Below, piece by piece: positions 24,429 to 32,085 of a stretch of DNA of 42,990 nt. The notes under the pieces were generated by a model. That model saw only the letters and a list, made by a program, of their open reading frames with translations, did no database searches and had not been told where the DNA came from. Source of the stretch: Bacteriovorax stolpii (GTDB lineage Bacteria; Bdellovibrionota; UBA1018); NCBI GenBank assembly GCA_945860415.1, contig CAMAQA010000018.1:1-42990 (forward strand). Reading direction: 5' to 3'. The translations under genes and the position numbers were made by a program. Each line of letters begins with the position of its first letter. Within the stretch, counting starts at the first letter, position 1.

Positions 24429-26033
24429 TTAGGCAGCTTTTTTCTGCGACTCCGATGCCGAGTCGGAATCGCGAACCTTGCGGTAGTCCTGTGCCGTCAT
24501 GCGATGACGGCGGAGCAGCCGCAGGAAATTGCTGCGGTCGAGGTTCGCCTCGCGTGCCGCAGCGGAAACATTGCCGTCATGCCGGTTCAGGATGGCGACG
24601 AGGTACTCGCGCTCGAACGAAAAGCTCCAGCGCTTCTTGAGCGTCGTGTAGCTCTCCATCACATCCTGGAGCTGGAGCACCGGAGCAGTAGGTCCGGACT
24701 TCACCACCGAGAGTTGCGGACCCGAGTTGACCGCTCCCTCCGGCGACACCTCACCACCCCCGTTGATGACCTGAGGGCGCGGCACGGAGGCAATTCTCGA
24801 CGCCGGCTCGGCTCCCATGAAACCGCAGACGTCGATCTTCTGCTCCTGCGGCCCGGCAACCAGCGCCGCACGCTCAATGACGTTCAGCAGTTCACGCACG
24901 TTGCCCGGCCAGCGGTAGCCCTGCATCGCCGCCTGCGACTCGGCCGTGAAACCGCCGAAGGGCTTGCTGCGGCTCGCGAAAGCACGCTTCGCGAACTGGG
25001 TCGCCATCGGAATGATGTCATGCGTGCGGTCGCGGAGCGCCGGAACCTGGATCACCACGCGATTGATGCGGTGATAGAGGTCTTCGCGAAACGCCCCCTG
25101 CTCGACCCGTTTCTCGAGGTTGGCATGAGTGGCTGCAACGACTCGGACGTCGGCCTTGATGTCGGCCGTACCCCCCACGCGACGGAACGTCTTTTCCTGG
25201 ATCGCGCGCAGGAGCTTGGCCTGAAGTCGCGGATCCATCTCGCCAATTTCGTCGAGGAAGAGCGTGCCACCGTGTGCGAGCTCAAAGAGCCCGCGCTTGA
25301 GGTTCGTGGCGCCCGTGAAGGCTCCCTTTTCGTGACCGAAAAGCTCGCTCTCGAGCAGCTGCTCATTGAAGTTGGCACAGTTGACCGCCACCCAGGGGCC
25401 ACGGCCACGGCGCGAGCCGGCGTGGATCATGCGGGCAATGCCTTCCTTGCCGGTGCCGCTCTCGCCGAGCACGAGCACGGTGGGCTCTTCACCCTCGCCG
25501 CGCATGGATTCGCGGCGAAGGACGGTGATCCACTCGTTGACCGGATTCATGGCCGGGCTCTTCGAAACGAACCAGGTGTCGCCTGCAGCAACGGTTTCCG
25601 CTCGCACGGCCCGTTCCTCAAGGGCGGCCACACGTTCGGATTTTTCCGACTCGAACTCGTACTCGTTCATGCAGCGCTTGACTGAGTGGACGAACTCATC
25701 GAGGTCGAAGGGCTTTTCGAGGTAGTCGGTGGCGCCCCACTTGAGCGCGCGGACGGCGACTTCCTTCTCACCGTGGCCGGTGATCAGGATCACCCTGCAC
25801 TTCGCGTCGCGAGTCTTGGTCCACTCCATCAGCGAGAAGCCGTCCTTGCCCGGCATCTTGATGTCGGTGACCAGGACTCCGACCGGAGCCTTGCCCGCCA
25901 TCTTGAAGGCGGTTTCGGCCTCGCCGGCGTTCGCGCACGACGTGACCTCATACCCCTCGCGTTCCAGGCGTCCCTTCAGCAGCTTCCGGATCGTTTCCTC
26001 ATCATCGACAATCATCACGCGTGCTTTCATCAC
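24429..26033 (-). CDS. NtrC-family sigma54-dependent response regulator
   Basis: A 534-aa protein with three domains. The receiver (4-120) has acidic D10-D11, phospho-acceptor D57 (VTDIKMP) and K108 (EKPFD). The AAA+ domain has Walker A GESGTGKE (190-197), the sigma54-contacting loop GAFTGA (237-242) and Walker B LFLDEIGE (258-265). A Fis-type HTH closes the protein (NVSAAAREANLDRSNFLRLL). It would activate sigma54 promoters when phosphorylated. It follows the histidine kinase gene after 28 bases with an AGGGAGA site, in one operon with the HDOD gene. A long linker (about 405-460) before the HTH is a little unusual. Targets are not visible. Confidence 0.96.
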   Translation of the reverse strand: MMKARVMIVDDEETIRKLLKGRLEREGYEVTSCANAGEAETAFKMAGKAPVGVLVTDIKMPGKDGFSLMEWTKTRDAKCRVILITGHGEKEVAVRALKWGATDYLEKPFDLDEFVHSVKRCMNEYEFESEKSERVAALEERAVRAETVAAGDTWFVSKSPAMNPVNEWITVLRRESMRGEGEEPTVLVLGESGTGKEGIARMIHAGSRRGRGPWVAVNCANFNEQLLESELFGHEKGAFTGATNLKRGLFELAHGGTLFLDEIGEMDPRLQAKLLRAIQEKTFRRVGGTADIKADVRVVAATHANLEKRVEQGAFREDLYHRINRVVIQVPALRDRTHDIIPMATQFAKRAFASRSKPFGGFTAESQAAMQGYRWPGNVRELLNVIERAALVAGPQEQKIDVCGFMGAEPASRIASVPRPQVINGGGEVSPEGAVNSGPQLSVVKSGPTAPVLQLQDVMESYTTLKKRWSFSFEREYLVAILNRHDGNVSAAAREANLDRSNFLRLLRRHRMTAQDYRKVRDSDSASESQKKAA

Positions 26034-26061
26034 TGTCGTTCTCCCTCTGTTAAACGTTCAC

Positions 26062-27291
26062 TCAACCCAGTTCTCGATAATCGACCGGAATGCGCACGAG
26101 GAACTCCGCCCCGCGGCCCAATTCGCTTTCCACGAGGATGGAGCCGTGCAGCTTGTTCAGGATTCCGTAGCTGAGGCTCAGCCCGAGACCCATTCCACTG
26201 CCCACTTCCTTCGTCGTGAAAAACGGATTGAACGCCTTGGACTTCGTCCGCTCGTCCATGCCCACTCCGTCATCCTTGAAGACCACTTCGACAAATTTTC
26301 CCGATTGGCGCGTGTGGATCTCGATCCGGCCGGAGCCCCGTCCGGTGGATTCGATCGAGTCGCGCGCATTGGTCGCGAGATTGATGAAGACCTGCTCGAG
26401 CTGCACCGGATTGGCGAAAACCTGTGGCAGCCCCTCGGAAAAGAATTTCACCACTTCTACGCCGCGCGATTCGAGCTGGCGTCCGAGCATCTGCATGGCC
26501 TCAGTGACGACGCCGTGAATGTCGACCCAGTCGTAGCCTTCGGTCGACTTGCGCGTGAAGGTGCGCAGGTACTTGATGATCGAGCTCATCTTGTCGACGC
26601 CCGTCACGATCTGCTTCAGGTGCGAGTCGATGTCGGCCTTCTGGGGCGCGGCCGAAATAAACGGTGCCACTTCAAGTCCAAGTTCCTGCGCGTAGCCGCG
26701 GATGGCCTGGAGCGGCTGGTTCAGCTCGTGCGCGATGCCGGCGGCAAGCTCGCCGAGAGCCGCCATTTTTCCGGCCTGAACCAGCGTTTCCTGCATGGCC
26801 TTGAGCTCGGCGTTGTTGCGCTCGAGCTCGACAAAGGCGTTCCTGAGCTCCGCGTGCTTGGTGATCAGCTCGCGCTCCATCTGCTTCTTCGCCGTCACGT
26901 CGCGGAAGATCAGCATCGTGAACGCGTCAGCGTCGGTCTTTCCGCTCACCACGCGCACGACCAGATCGACCATTCGGGTGTAGCCATCCTTGCGAAGCAC
27001 GGCCACGTCTTCGTAGGTACCCGGAGTCTTGAGCATCTCGCGTGTGAAGGCGCGCGCCCGTACTGGAATTCGGGTCGAGCCCGGACGCGGGGCAAGGACC
27101 ATGACCTCGTCGCCATCGATTTCCTGGCGGAGATAGCCGGTGAGCTCCTCGAGCGCACGATTGCACGCCTCAATGCGTCCGCCCACGATCGTGCAGATCG
27201 CGTCGGATGCCTGGTCAAAGACCAGCTCGAAGCGCTGTGCGGCCGCGGCCTGCGCGGACTGCGGCATCTGGAGGACTCTAGCGGTAGGCAT
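26062..27291 (-). CDS. Soluble PAS-domain sensor histidine kinase
   Basis: A 409-aa kinase. Residues about 20-135 form a PAS domain (FELVFDQASDAICTIVGGRI, AVLRKDGYTRMVDLVVRVVS, LIFRDVTAKKQME), followed by a coiled coil. The H box is GIAHELNQPLQAI with H188, the N box is NLATNARDSI, and the G boxes are DDGVGM and GSGMGLGLSL. No membrane helix or signal peptide is present, so it senses a cytoplasmic signal; no cysteine or heme-type ligand stands out in the PAS domain. The ATG at 27291 overlaps the HDOD stop by 14 bases; an alternative ATG at 27267 avoids the overlap. Its partner is the sigma54 regulator downstream. Confidence 0.94.
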   Translation of the reverse strand: MPTARVLQMPQSAQAAAAQRFELVFDQASDAICTIVGGRIEACNRALEELTGYLRQEIDGDEVMVLAPRPGSTRIPVRARAFTREMLKTPGTYEDVAVLRKDGYTRMVDLVVRVVSGKTDADAFTMLIFRDVTAKKQMERELITKHAELRNAFVELERNNAELKAMQETLVQAGKMAALGELAAGIAHELNQPLQAIRGYAQELGLEVAPFISAAPQKADIDSHLKQIVTGVDKMSSIIKYLRTFTRKSTEGYDWVDIHGVVTEAMQMLGRQLESRGVEVVKFFSEGLPQVFANPVQLEQVFINLATNARDSIESTGRGSGRIEIHTRQSGKFVEVVFKDDGVGMDERTKSKAFNPFFTTKEVGSGMGLGLSLSYGILNKLHGSILVESELGRGAEFLVRIPVDYRELG

Positions 27292-28156
27292 TCAGGAATG
27301 ACCCCGCTTTCTCCATGGCCTCATGGAACTGTGCTTCGACTTCCGGAATGTCGGACTCCTGGATGCCGAGGTTCGACAGCATGTCGGAAGACAATTTTCC
27401 TTCCGAGAAGTCTCCCGATTTTCCGACCTGGTTCTTGACCACCAGCTGGTTCGCGAGACGCACCATGTGGATCACCGGCTTGGCCGATGCGAGGATCGTG
27501 TCCATGCGGCTCACATCCTGGTGGTGGTAGCGGATCGCCATGCGGATGACCTGCGGAAGGCCCCACTTGGTCGCGATGACTTCACCAAGATACGAATGGC
27601 CCGGAAGGTCCCACTCCTTCTCGACTTCACTGAAGGAACAATTGCGCTCACGCGCAGTGCGAATGATCTGGCTCAGCCGATCTGGATCGATCTCGTGCAG
27701 GACCAGCTTGCCGATGTCATGCAGGAGCCCGCAGGTGAACGCTTCCTCGGGACGAGGATGCTTCACCCGCTTGGCGAGCACTTCGGCACAGACGCCGGTG
27801 GCGAGTGCGTGTCGCCAGAAATCGAGCATGGAGAGTTCACCATCGCCGAGCTTCGAAAACATCGAAAACACTGAAATGCTCAGCACGAGCTGTGCGATCG
27901 TGTTGAACCCCAAAAACGCGAGCGCCCGCTGAACGTCGGTCACTCCTCCGGGAATGGCGTAGTATCCGGAGTTGACGAGACGAAGCACCTTGGCAGTGAG
28001 CACCTGGTCTTTCTTCAGGACCTGTGCAATGTCGGCACTCGAAGAATTCGGATCATTGATCAGCTCGTTGACCCGCACGGCAACGAGCGGCAGCGTTGGG
28101 ATGTCCCGAAGCTTGCCGAGCAGATCTGAATATTCCGCGTTGGTTTTCACCGCCAT
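27278..28156 (-). CDS. HDOD-domain signalling protein
   Basis: A 292-aa protein, nearly all HDOD domain (LRDIPTLPLVAVRVNELIND at about 16-35, then VLKKDQVLTAKVLRLVNSGY). The degenerate HD phosphodiesterase core keeps GLLHDIGKLVL at about 144-154 and RYHHQD near 211. HDOD proteins are usually non-catalytic scaffolds in two-component and second-messenger circuits. It is the first gene of a three-gene operon with a PAS kinase and an NtrC-type regulator. An AGGA sequence lies upstream of the ATG. Confidence 0.92.
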   Translation of the reverse strand: MAVKTNAEYSDLLGKLRDIPTLPLVAVRVNELINDPNSSSADIAQVLKKDQVLTAKVLRLVNSGYYAIPGGVTDVQRALAFLGFNTIAQLVLSISVFSMFSKLGDGELSMLDFWRHALATGVCAEVLAKRVKHPRPEEAFTCGLLHDIGKLVLHEIDPDRLSQIIRTARERNCSFSEVEKEWDLPGHSYLGEVIATKWGLPQVIRMAIRYHHQDVSRMDTILASAKPVIHMVRLANQLVVKNQVGKSGDFSEGKLSSDMLSNLGIQESDIPEVEAQFHEAMEKAGSFLNAYR

Positions 28157-28225
28157 GCTCTAGTCCTATCGGACACATGGGTCGCGGAATTAACGGCCTG
28201 AACAGTTTTAAAAAGAGGCGCGAAA

Positions 28226-28774
28226 TCAGTGAGTTGCGGCAGGCTCAAAAGCCTGCCTGACGGATTTTCGGGCTTTGACCGGCTTGCGCGCGGAACTCAC
28301 GCCAGGGGGTTTTTCCACCGGCGCAGGCCCCCTCCAGCGAACCGCCATTCCTTCGACCAGGGCTTCGCCCTCGTCGCCATCATCCGCGCACTCGGCTCGG
28401 GGCAGGAATTCCTTCCGACCATCCGCCAGGAAAACGACGCTTCGGAGCTGGATCACCGCTTCGCCCCCGTGTTCCTGTGCGATTTTCAGGACCTTGGCTG
28501 CGGCTTCGCGGAACGCCTGCCTGCAGCGACGCTGGAATTCCTTGTCATCGAACGATTCGTCGAGCTCCGTCTTGAACTCGTGCCAGGCCCGGACGGTTCC
28601 AACTTTCTGGTACGGACGTCCCCCGCCCTCATCGAAGCTCACGCCGGCAGGCAATGGGCGCGGCGCCTCCGTCCCCTTCTTTCCAGAAGGCGCTGACGAG
28701 CACCCGGAAAAAAGAGCGGCGGCCACGAGGACCGCCGCTGCTATCGTTTTCTGAAATACGGATCGAATGCTCAT
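28226..28774 (-). CDS. Lipoprotein of unknown function
   Basis: A 182-aa protein whose first 25 residues are a lipoprotein signal, MSIRSVFQKTIAAAVLVAAA then LFSG before the lipidated Cys. The mature part has a linker, then about 80 residues with charged helices (FQRRCRQAFREAAAKVLKIA) and a strand VIQLRSVVFLADGRKEFLPR, and a basic tail rich in Lys, Pro and Arg. ATG 28774 is chosen because the frame upstream lies inside kamA. It begins 10 bases after the kamA stop, so the two genes are likely one transcript. The function is not recognised. Confidence 0.85.
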   Translation of the reverse strand: MSIRSVFQKTIAAAVLVAAALFSGCSSAPSGKKGTEAPRPLPAGVSFDEGGGRPYQKVGTVRAWHEFKTELDESFDDKEFQRRCRQAFREAAAKVLKIAQEHGGEAVIQLRSVVFLADGRKEFLPRAECADDGDEGEALVEGMAVRWRGPAPVEKPPGVSSARKPVKARKSVRQAFEPAATH

Positions 28775-28784
28775 CGAGTCTCGA

Positions 28785-29936
28785 TCAGGGCTCGTTGTAT
28801 TCGTAGCGGTCGCCCTTGTAGTTGCGAAGGATCCACTTCTTGCCTTCGCGTCCCTGGATGTACTGCGGGAAGATCGGAATCTTTCCGCCGCCGCCAGGAC
28901 CGTCGATGACGTACTGGGGCACGGCCATGCCCGAGGTCCAGCCGCGGAGCGCCTGGATGATCTCGATTCCCTTTTCAACCGGCGTACGGAAGTGGCTGAT
29001 TCCCTGGGCCATGTCGCACTGGAAAATGTAGTACGGGCGCACACGCATCATCAGGAGCTTGTGGTTGAGCTCCTTGACGATCTTGGGGTCGTCGTTGACC
29101 CCCTTGAGCAGCACCATCTGGTTGTGGATCACGCAGCCGGCATCCGCGAGCTTGGCGCAGGCATCAAAGGCCTCCTGCGTGCACTCCTTCGGATGGTTGA
29201 AGTGCGTGTGGATGAACACGGGGTGGTACTTGCGCAGCATGTTCGCAAACGAATCCGTAATGCGCTGCGGCAAGGTCACCAGGTTACGGGTTCCGAGGCG
29301 GAACACCTCGATGTGATCCATCGCACGCAGGCGCGACAGGATGTACTCGAGGCGATCGTCGGAGTTCGAGAGCGGATCGCCGCCCGAGATGACGACGTCT
29401 CGGATTTCCTTGTGGGCTTCGATGTAGGCCAGGCCTTCTTCCAGCTGCTTGGTCTGGGCGGCGGAAGACGGGTCGGAGACCTTGCGCTTGCGCGTGCAGT
29501 GGCGGCAGTACACCGGACAGTTGTGCGTCGTGTAGAAGAGCACGCGATCCGGATAGCGGTGCGTGACGCCCGGAACAGGCATGTCTTTTTCTTCGCCCAG
29601 CGGATCCTCGAGATCGACCGGAGACACGAAAAGCTCGCCCATTTTCGGCACCGATTGCAGGCGAATCGGGCAGTTCGGATCGTCCTTGTCCATGAGCGAC
29701 GCGTAATACGGCGTGATGCCCATGTTGAACTGCTCATGCGACTTGGCGAAGGCTTCGCGCTCTTCCGCCGTCACGTTGAGAACCTTCTCGAGGACATCAA
29801 ACGACTTGATGCGCTTCTGCTGCTGCCAGACCCAGTTGTTCCAGTCCTTTTCCGGCGTGTCGGTCCAGATAGCCGGACGAGCGGGAGACTTGAAGCGATC
29901 GCGAACCGTGTTCTTCGTGACGATTTCGTATGCCAT
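28785..29936 (-). CDS. kamA: Lysine 2,3-aminomutase (KamA), radical SAM / PLP enzyme
   Basis: A 383-aa enzyme that converts L-lysine to L-beta-lysine. The radical-SAM Fe-S motif CxxxCxxC is C140, C144, C147 (CPVYCRHCTRKRKV). The PLP lysine is K352 in DGPGGGGKIP. D308 (FQCDMAQG) and D345 (VIDGPGGG) match the two Asp that bind the side-chain amino group of lysine in LAM, which EpmB-type relatives do not share, supporting free lysine as substrate. The length is between EpmB (about 340) and clostridial KamA (about 416). It is divergent from an exbB-like gene across 64 bases that contain a small CGGGG/CCCCG hairpin, and is followed by a lipoprotein gene. Confidence 0.93.
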   Translation of the reverse strand: MAYEIVTKNTVRDRFKSPARPAIWTDTPEKDWNNWVWQQQKRIKSFDVLEKVLNVTAEEREAFAKSHEQFNMGITPYYASLMDKDDPNCPIRLQSVPKMGELFVSPVDLEDPLGEEKDMPVPGVTHRYPDRVLFYTTHNCPVYCRHCTRKRKVSDPSSAAQTKQLEEGLAYIEAHKEIRDVVISGGDPLSNSDDRLEYILSRLRAMDHIEVFRLGTRNLVTLPQRITDSFANMLRKYHPVFIHTHFNHPKECTQEAFDACAKLADAGCVIHNQMVLLKGVNDDPKIVKELNHKLLMMRVRPYYIFQCDMAQGISHFRTPVEKGIEIIQALRGWTSGMAVPQYVIDGPGGGGKIPIFPQYIQGREGKKWILRNYKGDRYEYNEP

Positions 29937-30000
29937 GGCCGGGAAACTGCCAGAATCTCGGGGCCTTGTAAACCCCGCGGGCCGGGTCTATCCTCCCCCC

Positions 30001-30648
30001 ATGCTCTCGAATCTTTTCCTGGGTTTTTCGTTGGTGGGCGCCGAGTGGGTTCTCTACATGCTCGTGGCGATTTCGGTGATCTCGGTGACCATCATGTTCG
30101 AACGGTGGAAGTACTACGGGGTCGCCGCCCGAGGACTCGCCGAGTTCCGCGCCGAGCTCAGGACGCTCGTGGGAGCCGGCAAGATCGAAGACGCGCTCGT
30201 GAAGGCCGAAACCCGCCGCAAATCCCAGGAGCAGCACTCCTCGCGCGACCTGGAGACCGATCTGGCGGTCACGCTCCTTCAGATGAAGGGAGGACGGCCC
30301 GAAATCCTGAACGAAGCCGCCCAGGACAGCGTCATCCGCTCCAAGATCGAGTGGGAACGCTCGCTCCCCATTCTCGCCACCATCGGCTCGAACTCTCCCT
30401 TCCTGGGCCTGTTCGGAACGGTTCTCGGCATCATCAAGGCCTTCCATGACCTCTCGAAACAGGGAGCGACCGGCGCCAGCTCCGTCGTCATGGCAGGCGT
30501 GTCGGAAGCCCTGATCGCCACTGCAGTGGGCATTCTCGTGGCCCTTCCTGCGGTCGTGGCGTTCAACCTGTTCCAGCGCAAGGTGCGCGCAGCCGTTTCG
30601 GAAGCCGAGGCGCTCAAGAGTTACATCGTGGGAAAAATCTCGGGCTGA
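30001..30648 (+). CDS. MotA/TolQ/ExbB proton channel family protein
   Basis: A 215-aa inner-membrane protein. Three hydrophobic segments are seen: residues about 12-33 (EWVLYMLVAISVISVTIMF), about 121-145 (LPILATIGSNSPFLGLFGTV) and about 165-190 (ALIATAVGILVALPAVVAFN). The T/G-rich second segment and the PFLGLFGTVLGI motif are the family signature. With ExbD or TolR it forms a proton-driven motor that energises TonB receptors or the Tol system. No TonB or TolA gene follows. The start ATG 30001 is taken because it begins the conserved N-terminus; no ribosome-binding site is seen. The exbD-type gene follows after 21 bases. Confidence 0.92.
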   Translation: MLSNLFLGFSLVGAEWVLYMLVAISVISVTIMFERWKYYGVAARGLAEFRAELRTLVGAGKIEDALVKAETRRKSQEQHSSRDLETDLAVTLLQMKGGRPEILNEAAQDSVIRSKIEWERSLPILATIGSNSPFLGLFGTVLGIIKAFHDLSKQGATGASSVVMAGVSEALIATAVGILVALPAVVAFNLFQRKVRAAVSEAEALKSYIVGKISG

Positions 30649-30669
30649 GACCCGCGAGGAGACTGCGCC

Positions 30670-31101
30670 ATGGCAGGTTCGAATTTCGGCGGATCGGACG
30701 AGGGCTTCTTTTCGGAGATCAACATCACTCCGCTGGTCGACGTCGTGCTCGTGCTGCTGATCATCTTCATGATCACCGCGCCGGTGATCTACCAATCCGC
30801 GATCAAGGTGCAGCTGCCCAAGACGAAGTCCGGTGAGTCTTCCGAAAAATCGCCCTTTCAGTTCACGATTGGAAAGGCCGGCGAGCTCCACATGGGAGAG
30901 GAAAAGGTCGACGACTGGGCGACGCTTCCTCAGAAGATCGAGAAGGCCGGCAACGGCAAGGATCTCTCTCAGGAAGTAGCCTCGATCAGCGCCGATGAGG
31001 CTGCCCAGCATGGCCAGGTCGTCAAGCTCATGGACGTGCTCCGGCAGGCGGGAATCTCGCGATTCGCGCTGAACGTTCAGTCGGCCGAGCAGCCGAAGTA
31101 A
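30670..31101 (+). CDS. ExbD/TolR biopolymer transport protein
   Basis: A 143-aa protein with one N-terminal membrane segment (PLVDVVLVLLIIFMITAPVI, residues about 21-40). It contains the conserved Asp in PLVDVVLVLL, needed for proton use, and a periplasmic domain with the usual VQLPKTKS start. A GAGGAG ribosome-binding site precedes the ATG. It partners the ExbB-like protein upstream. The next gene, a lipoprotein after 182 bases, has its own leader. Confidence 0.93.
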   Translation: MAGSNFGGSDEGFFSEINITPLVDVVLVLLIIFMITAPVIYQSAIKVQLPKTKSGESSEKSPFQFTIGKAGELHMGEEKVDDWATLPQKIEKAGNGKDLSQEVASISADEAAQHGQVVKLMDVLRQAGISRFALNVQSAEQPK

Positions 31102-31283
31102 CGAATCTCGCATTCGGTAGCGATCTGGCACCAAGGCCAAATCGCACCAGCGGACGCAAAACTTCAACTCACTGATTTCTCAGGCTAACGACCGAGAAAA
31201 CGCACTGGCACATGCCCTGCTCTGCGGGCCCTGCATCAACGTGTTTCCACGTTCAACAGGGGTTCCCAAGAGGAGGGATGACA

Positions 31284-32015
31284 ATGGCTCGTATTTTTTG
31301 GCAATCAAAGATCATTCGCGGCGTCGCAGTCGCCGTCATCGGAGCAGTCGCCGTCTCGGCATGTGGGGGCGGTGGTGGAGGAGGAAGCTCTCTGACCTAT
31401 GCCGAAAGCTGGGTGAAAAGCCTGGATACGCAGGACACCCAGTACAACTACCGACTGGTGAAGGACCCCACGAAACAAAGCGGCTACGTCGTGGTCGACG
31501 ACGGGTACAACTACTACGCCATCGACATCCACAGCTCGCGAGAAAGCCAATACTTCGATCGCGTCGACTACTTCGACCACGAGGCGATCCGAGTCACGTA
31601 TGCGGGCAACGGCTACTACTCGGACTATTACGGCAACCTGTATGAAACGACGACTGGAACGGGCAAGGATCTCGAAAAGGCCGCAGCCTTCGTCGAAGAC
31701 CTCAAGGCCGACAAGATTGCAGACCAGCTCATCGCCGATTATGGCCTCAGCGAAAAGCGCGGCCTGCAGGTCGCCAAGCTCACTCTCGAATGGAGCAAGC
31801 TCAAGAAGAAGCGCAGCGTGACGGATGCGGACGCCGATGCGTTCTCGACCGAGATTCTCGGCTTCAGTCTGAACGACGGCATCAAGGCGGTCAAAAAGGC
31901 CCAGCTCGAAGGCGAGACCTCCGACCTCAACGCACTCATCGACCGAGCAGCGGATGAGAACGGACTTTCTCCCGAGCAGGTCGGTGACCTGATCCGCAAG
32001 TTCGCACAGCAGTAA
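31284..32015 (+). CDS. Lipoprotein with poly-Gly linker, unknown function
   Basis: A 243-aa lipoprotein. ATG 31284 is chosen because AGGAGGG (31271-31277) lies six bases upstream; an ATG at 31278 would abut that site. The signal ends VAVSAC with the lipidated Cys, followed by seven Gly. The mature part has a Tyr/Asp-rich segment (DDGYNYYAIDIHSS, AGNGYYSDYYGNLYETT), a helical region and a C-terminal helical repeat ending LSPEQVGDLIRKFAQQ. The N-terminal half looks beta-rich and the end all-alpha. I do not recognise the family. It is 182 bases downstream of exbD and is followed by a GC-rich hairpin. Confidence 0.87.
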   Translation: MARIFWQSKIIRGVAVAVIGAVAVSACGGGGGGGSSLTYAESWVKSLDTQDTQYNYRLVKDPTKQSGYVVVDDGYNYYAIDIHSSRESQYFDRVDYFDHEAIRVTYAGNGYYSDYYGNLYETTTGTGKDLEKAAAFVEDLKADKIADQLIADYGLSEKRGLQVAKLTLEWSKLKKKRSVTDADADAFSTEILGFSLNDGIKAVKKAQLEGETSDLNALIDRAADENGLSPEQVGDLIRKFAQQ

Positions 32016-32033
32016 CCGCAGAGCGCAAGCCCC

Positions 32034-32059
32034 GGGCCGCACTCTCCGGAGTGCGGCCC
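32034..32059 (+). terminator. Perfect GC-rich hairpin after lipoprotein gene
   Basis: GGGCCGCACTC and GAGTGCGGCCC pair perfectly over 11 positions around a four-base loop (TCCG). It lies 19 bases after the lipoprotein stop and 26 bases before the next start. No T run follows (CCACCACCCC), so termination would need help; it may instead protect the message end or separate expression of the two genes. Confidence 0.55.
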
Positions 32060-32085
32060 CCACCACCCCACTCGAGAATCCGGCC

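Noticed and set aside
24390..25685. 431-residue plus-strand frame opposite the sigma54 regulator
   Set aside because: It is the antisense of a strongly conserved NtrC-type gene; its composition (Arg, His, Leu) is that of a GC-rich shadow frame.
28767..30449. 560-residue plus-strand frame opposite kamA
   Set aside because: Antisense of kamA and out of frame with the exbB-like gene; no domain and no start signal.
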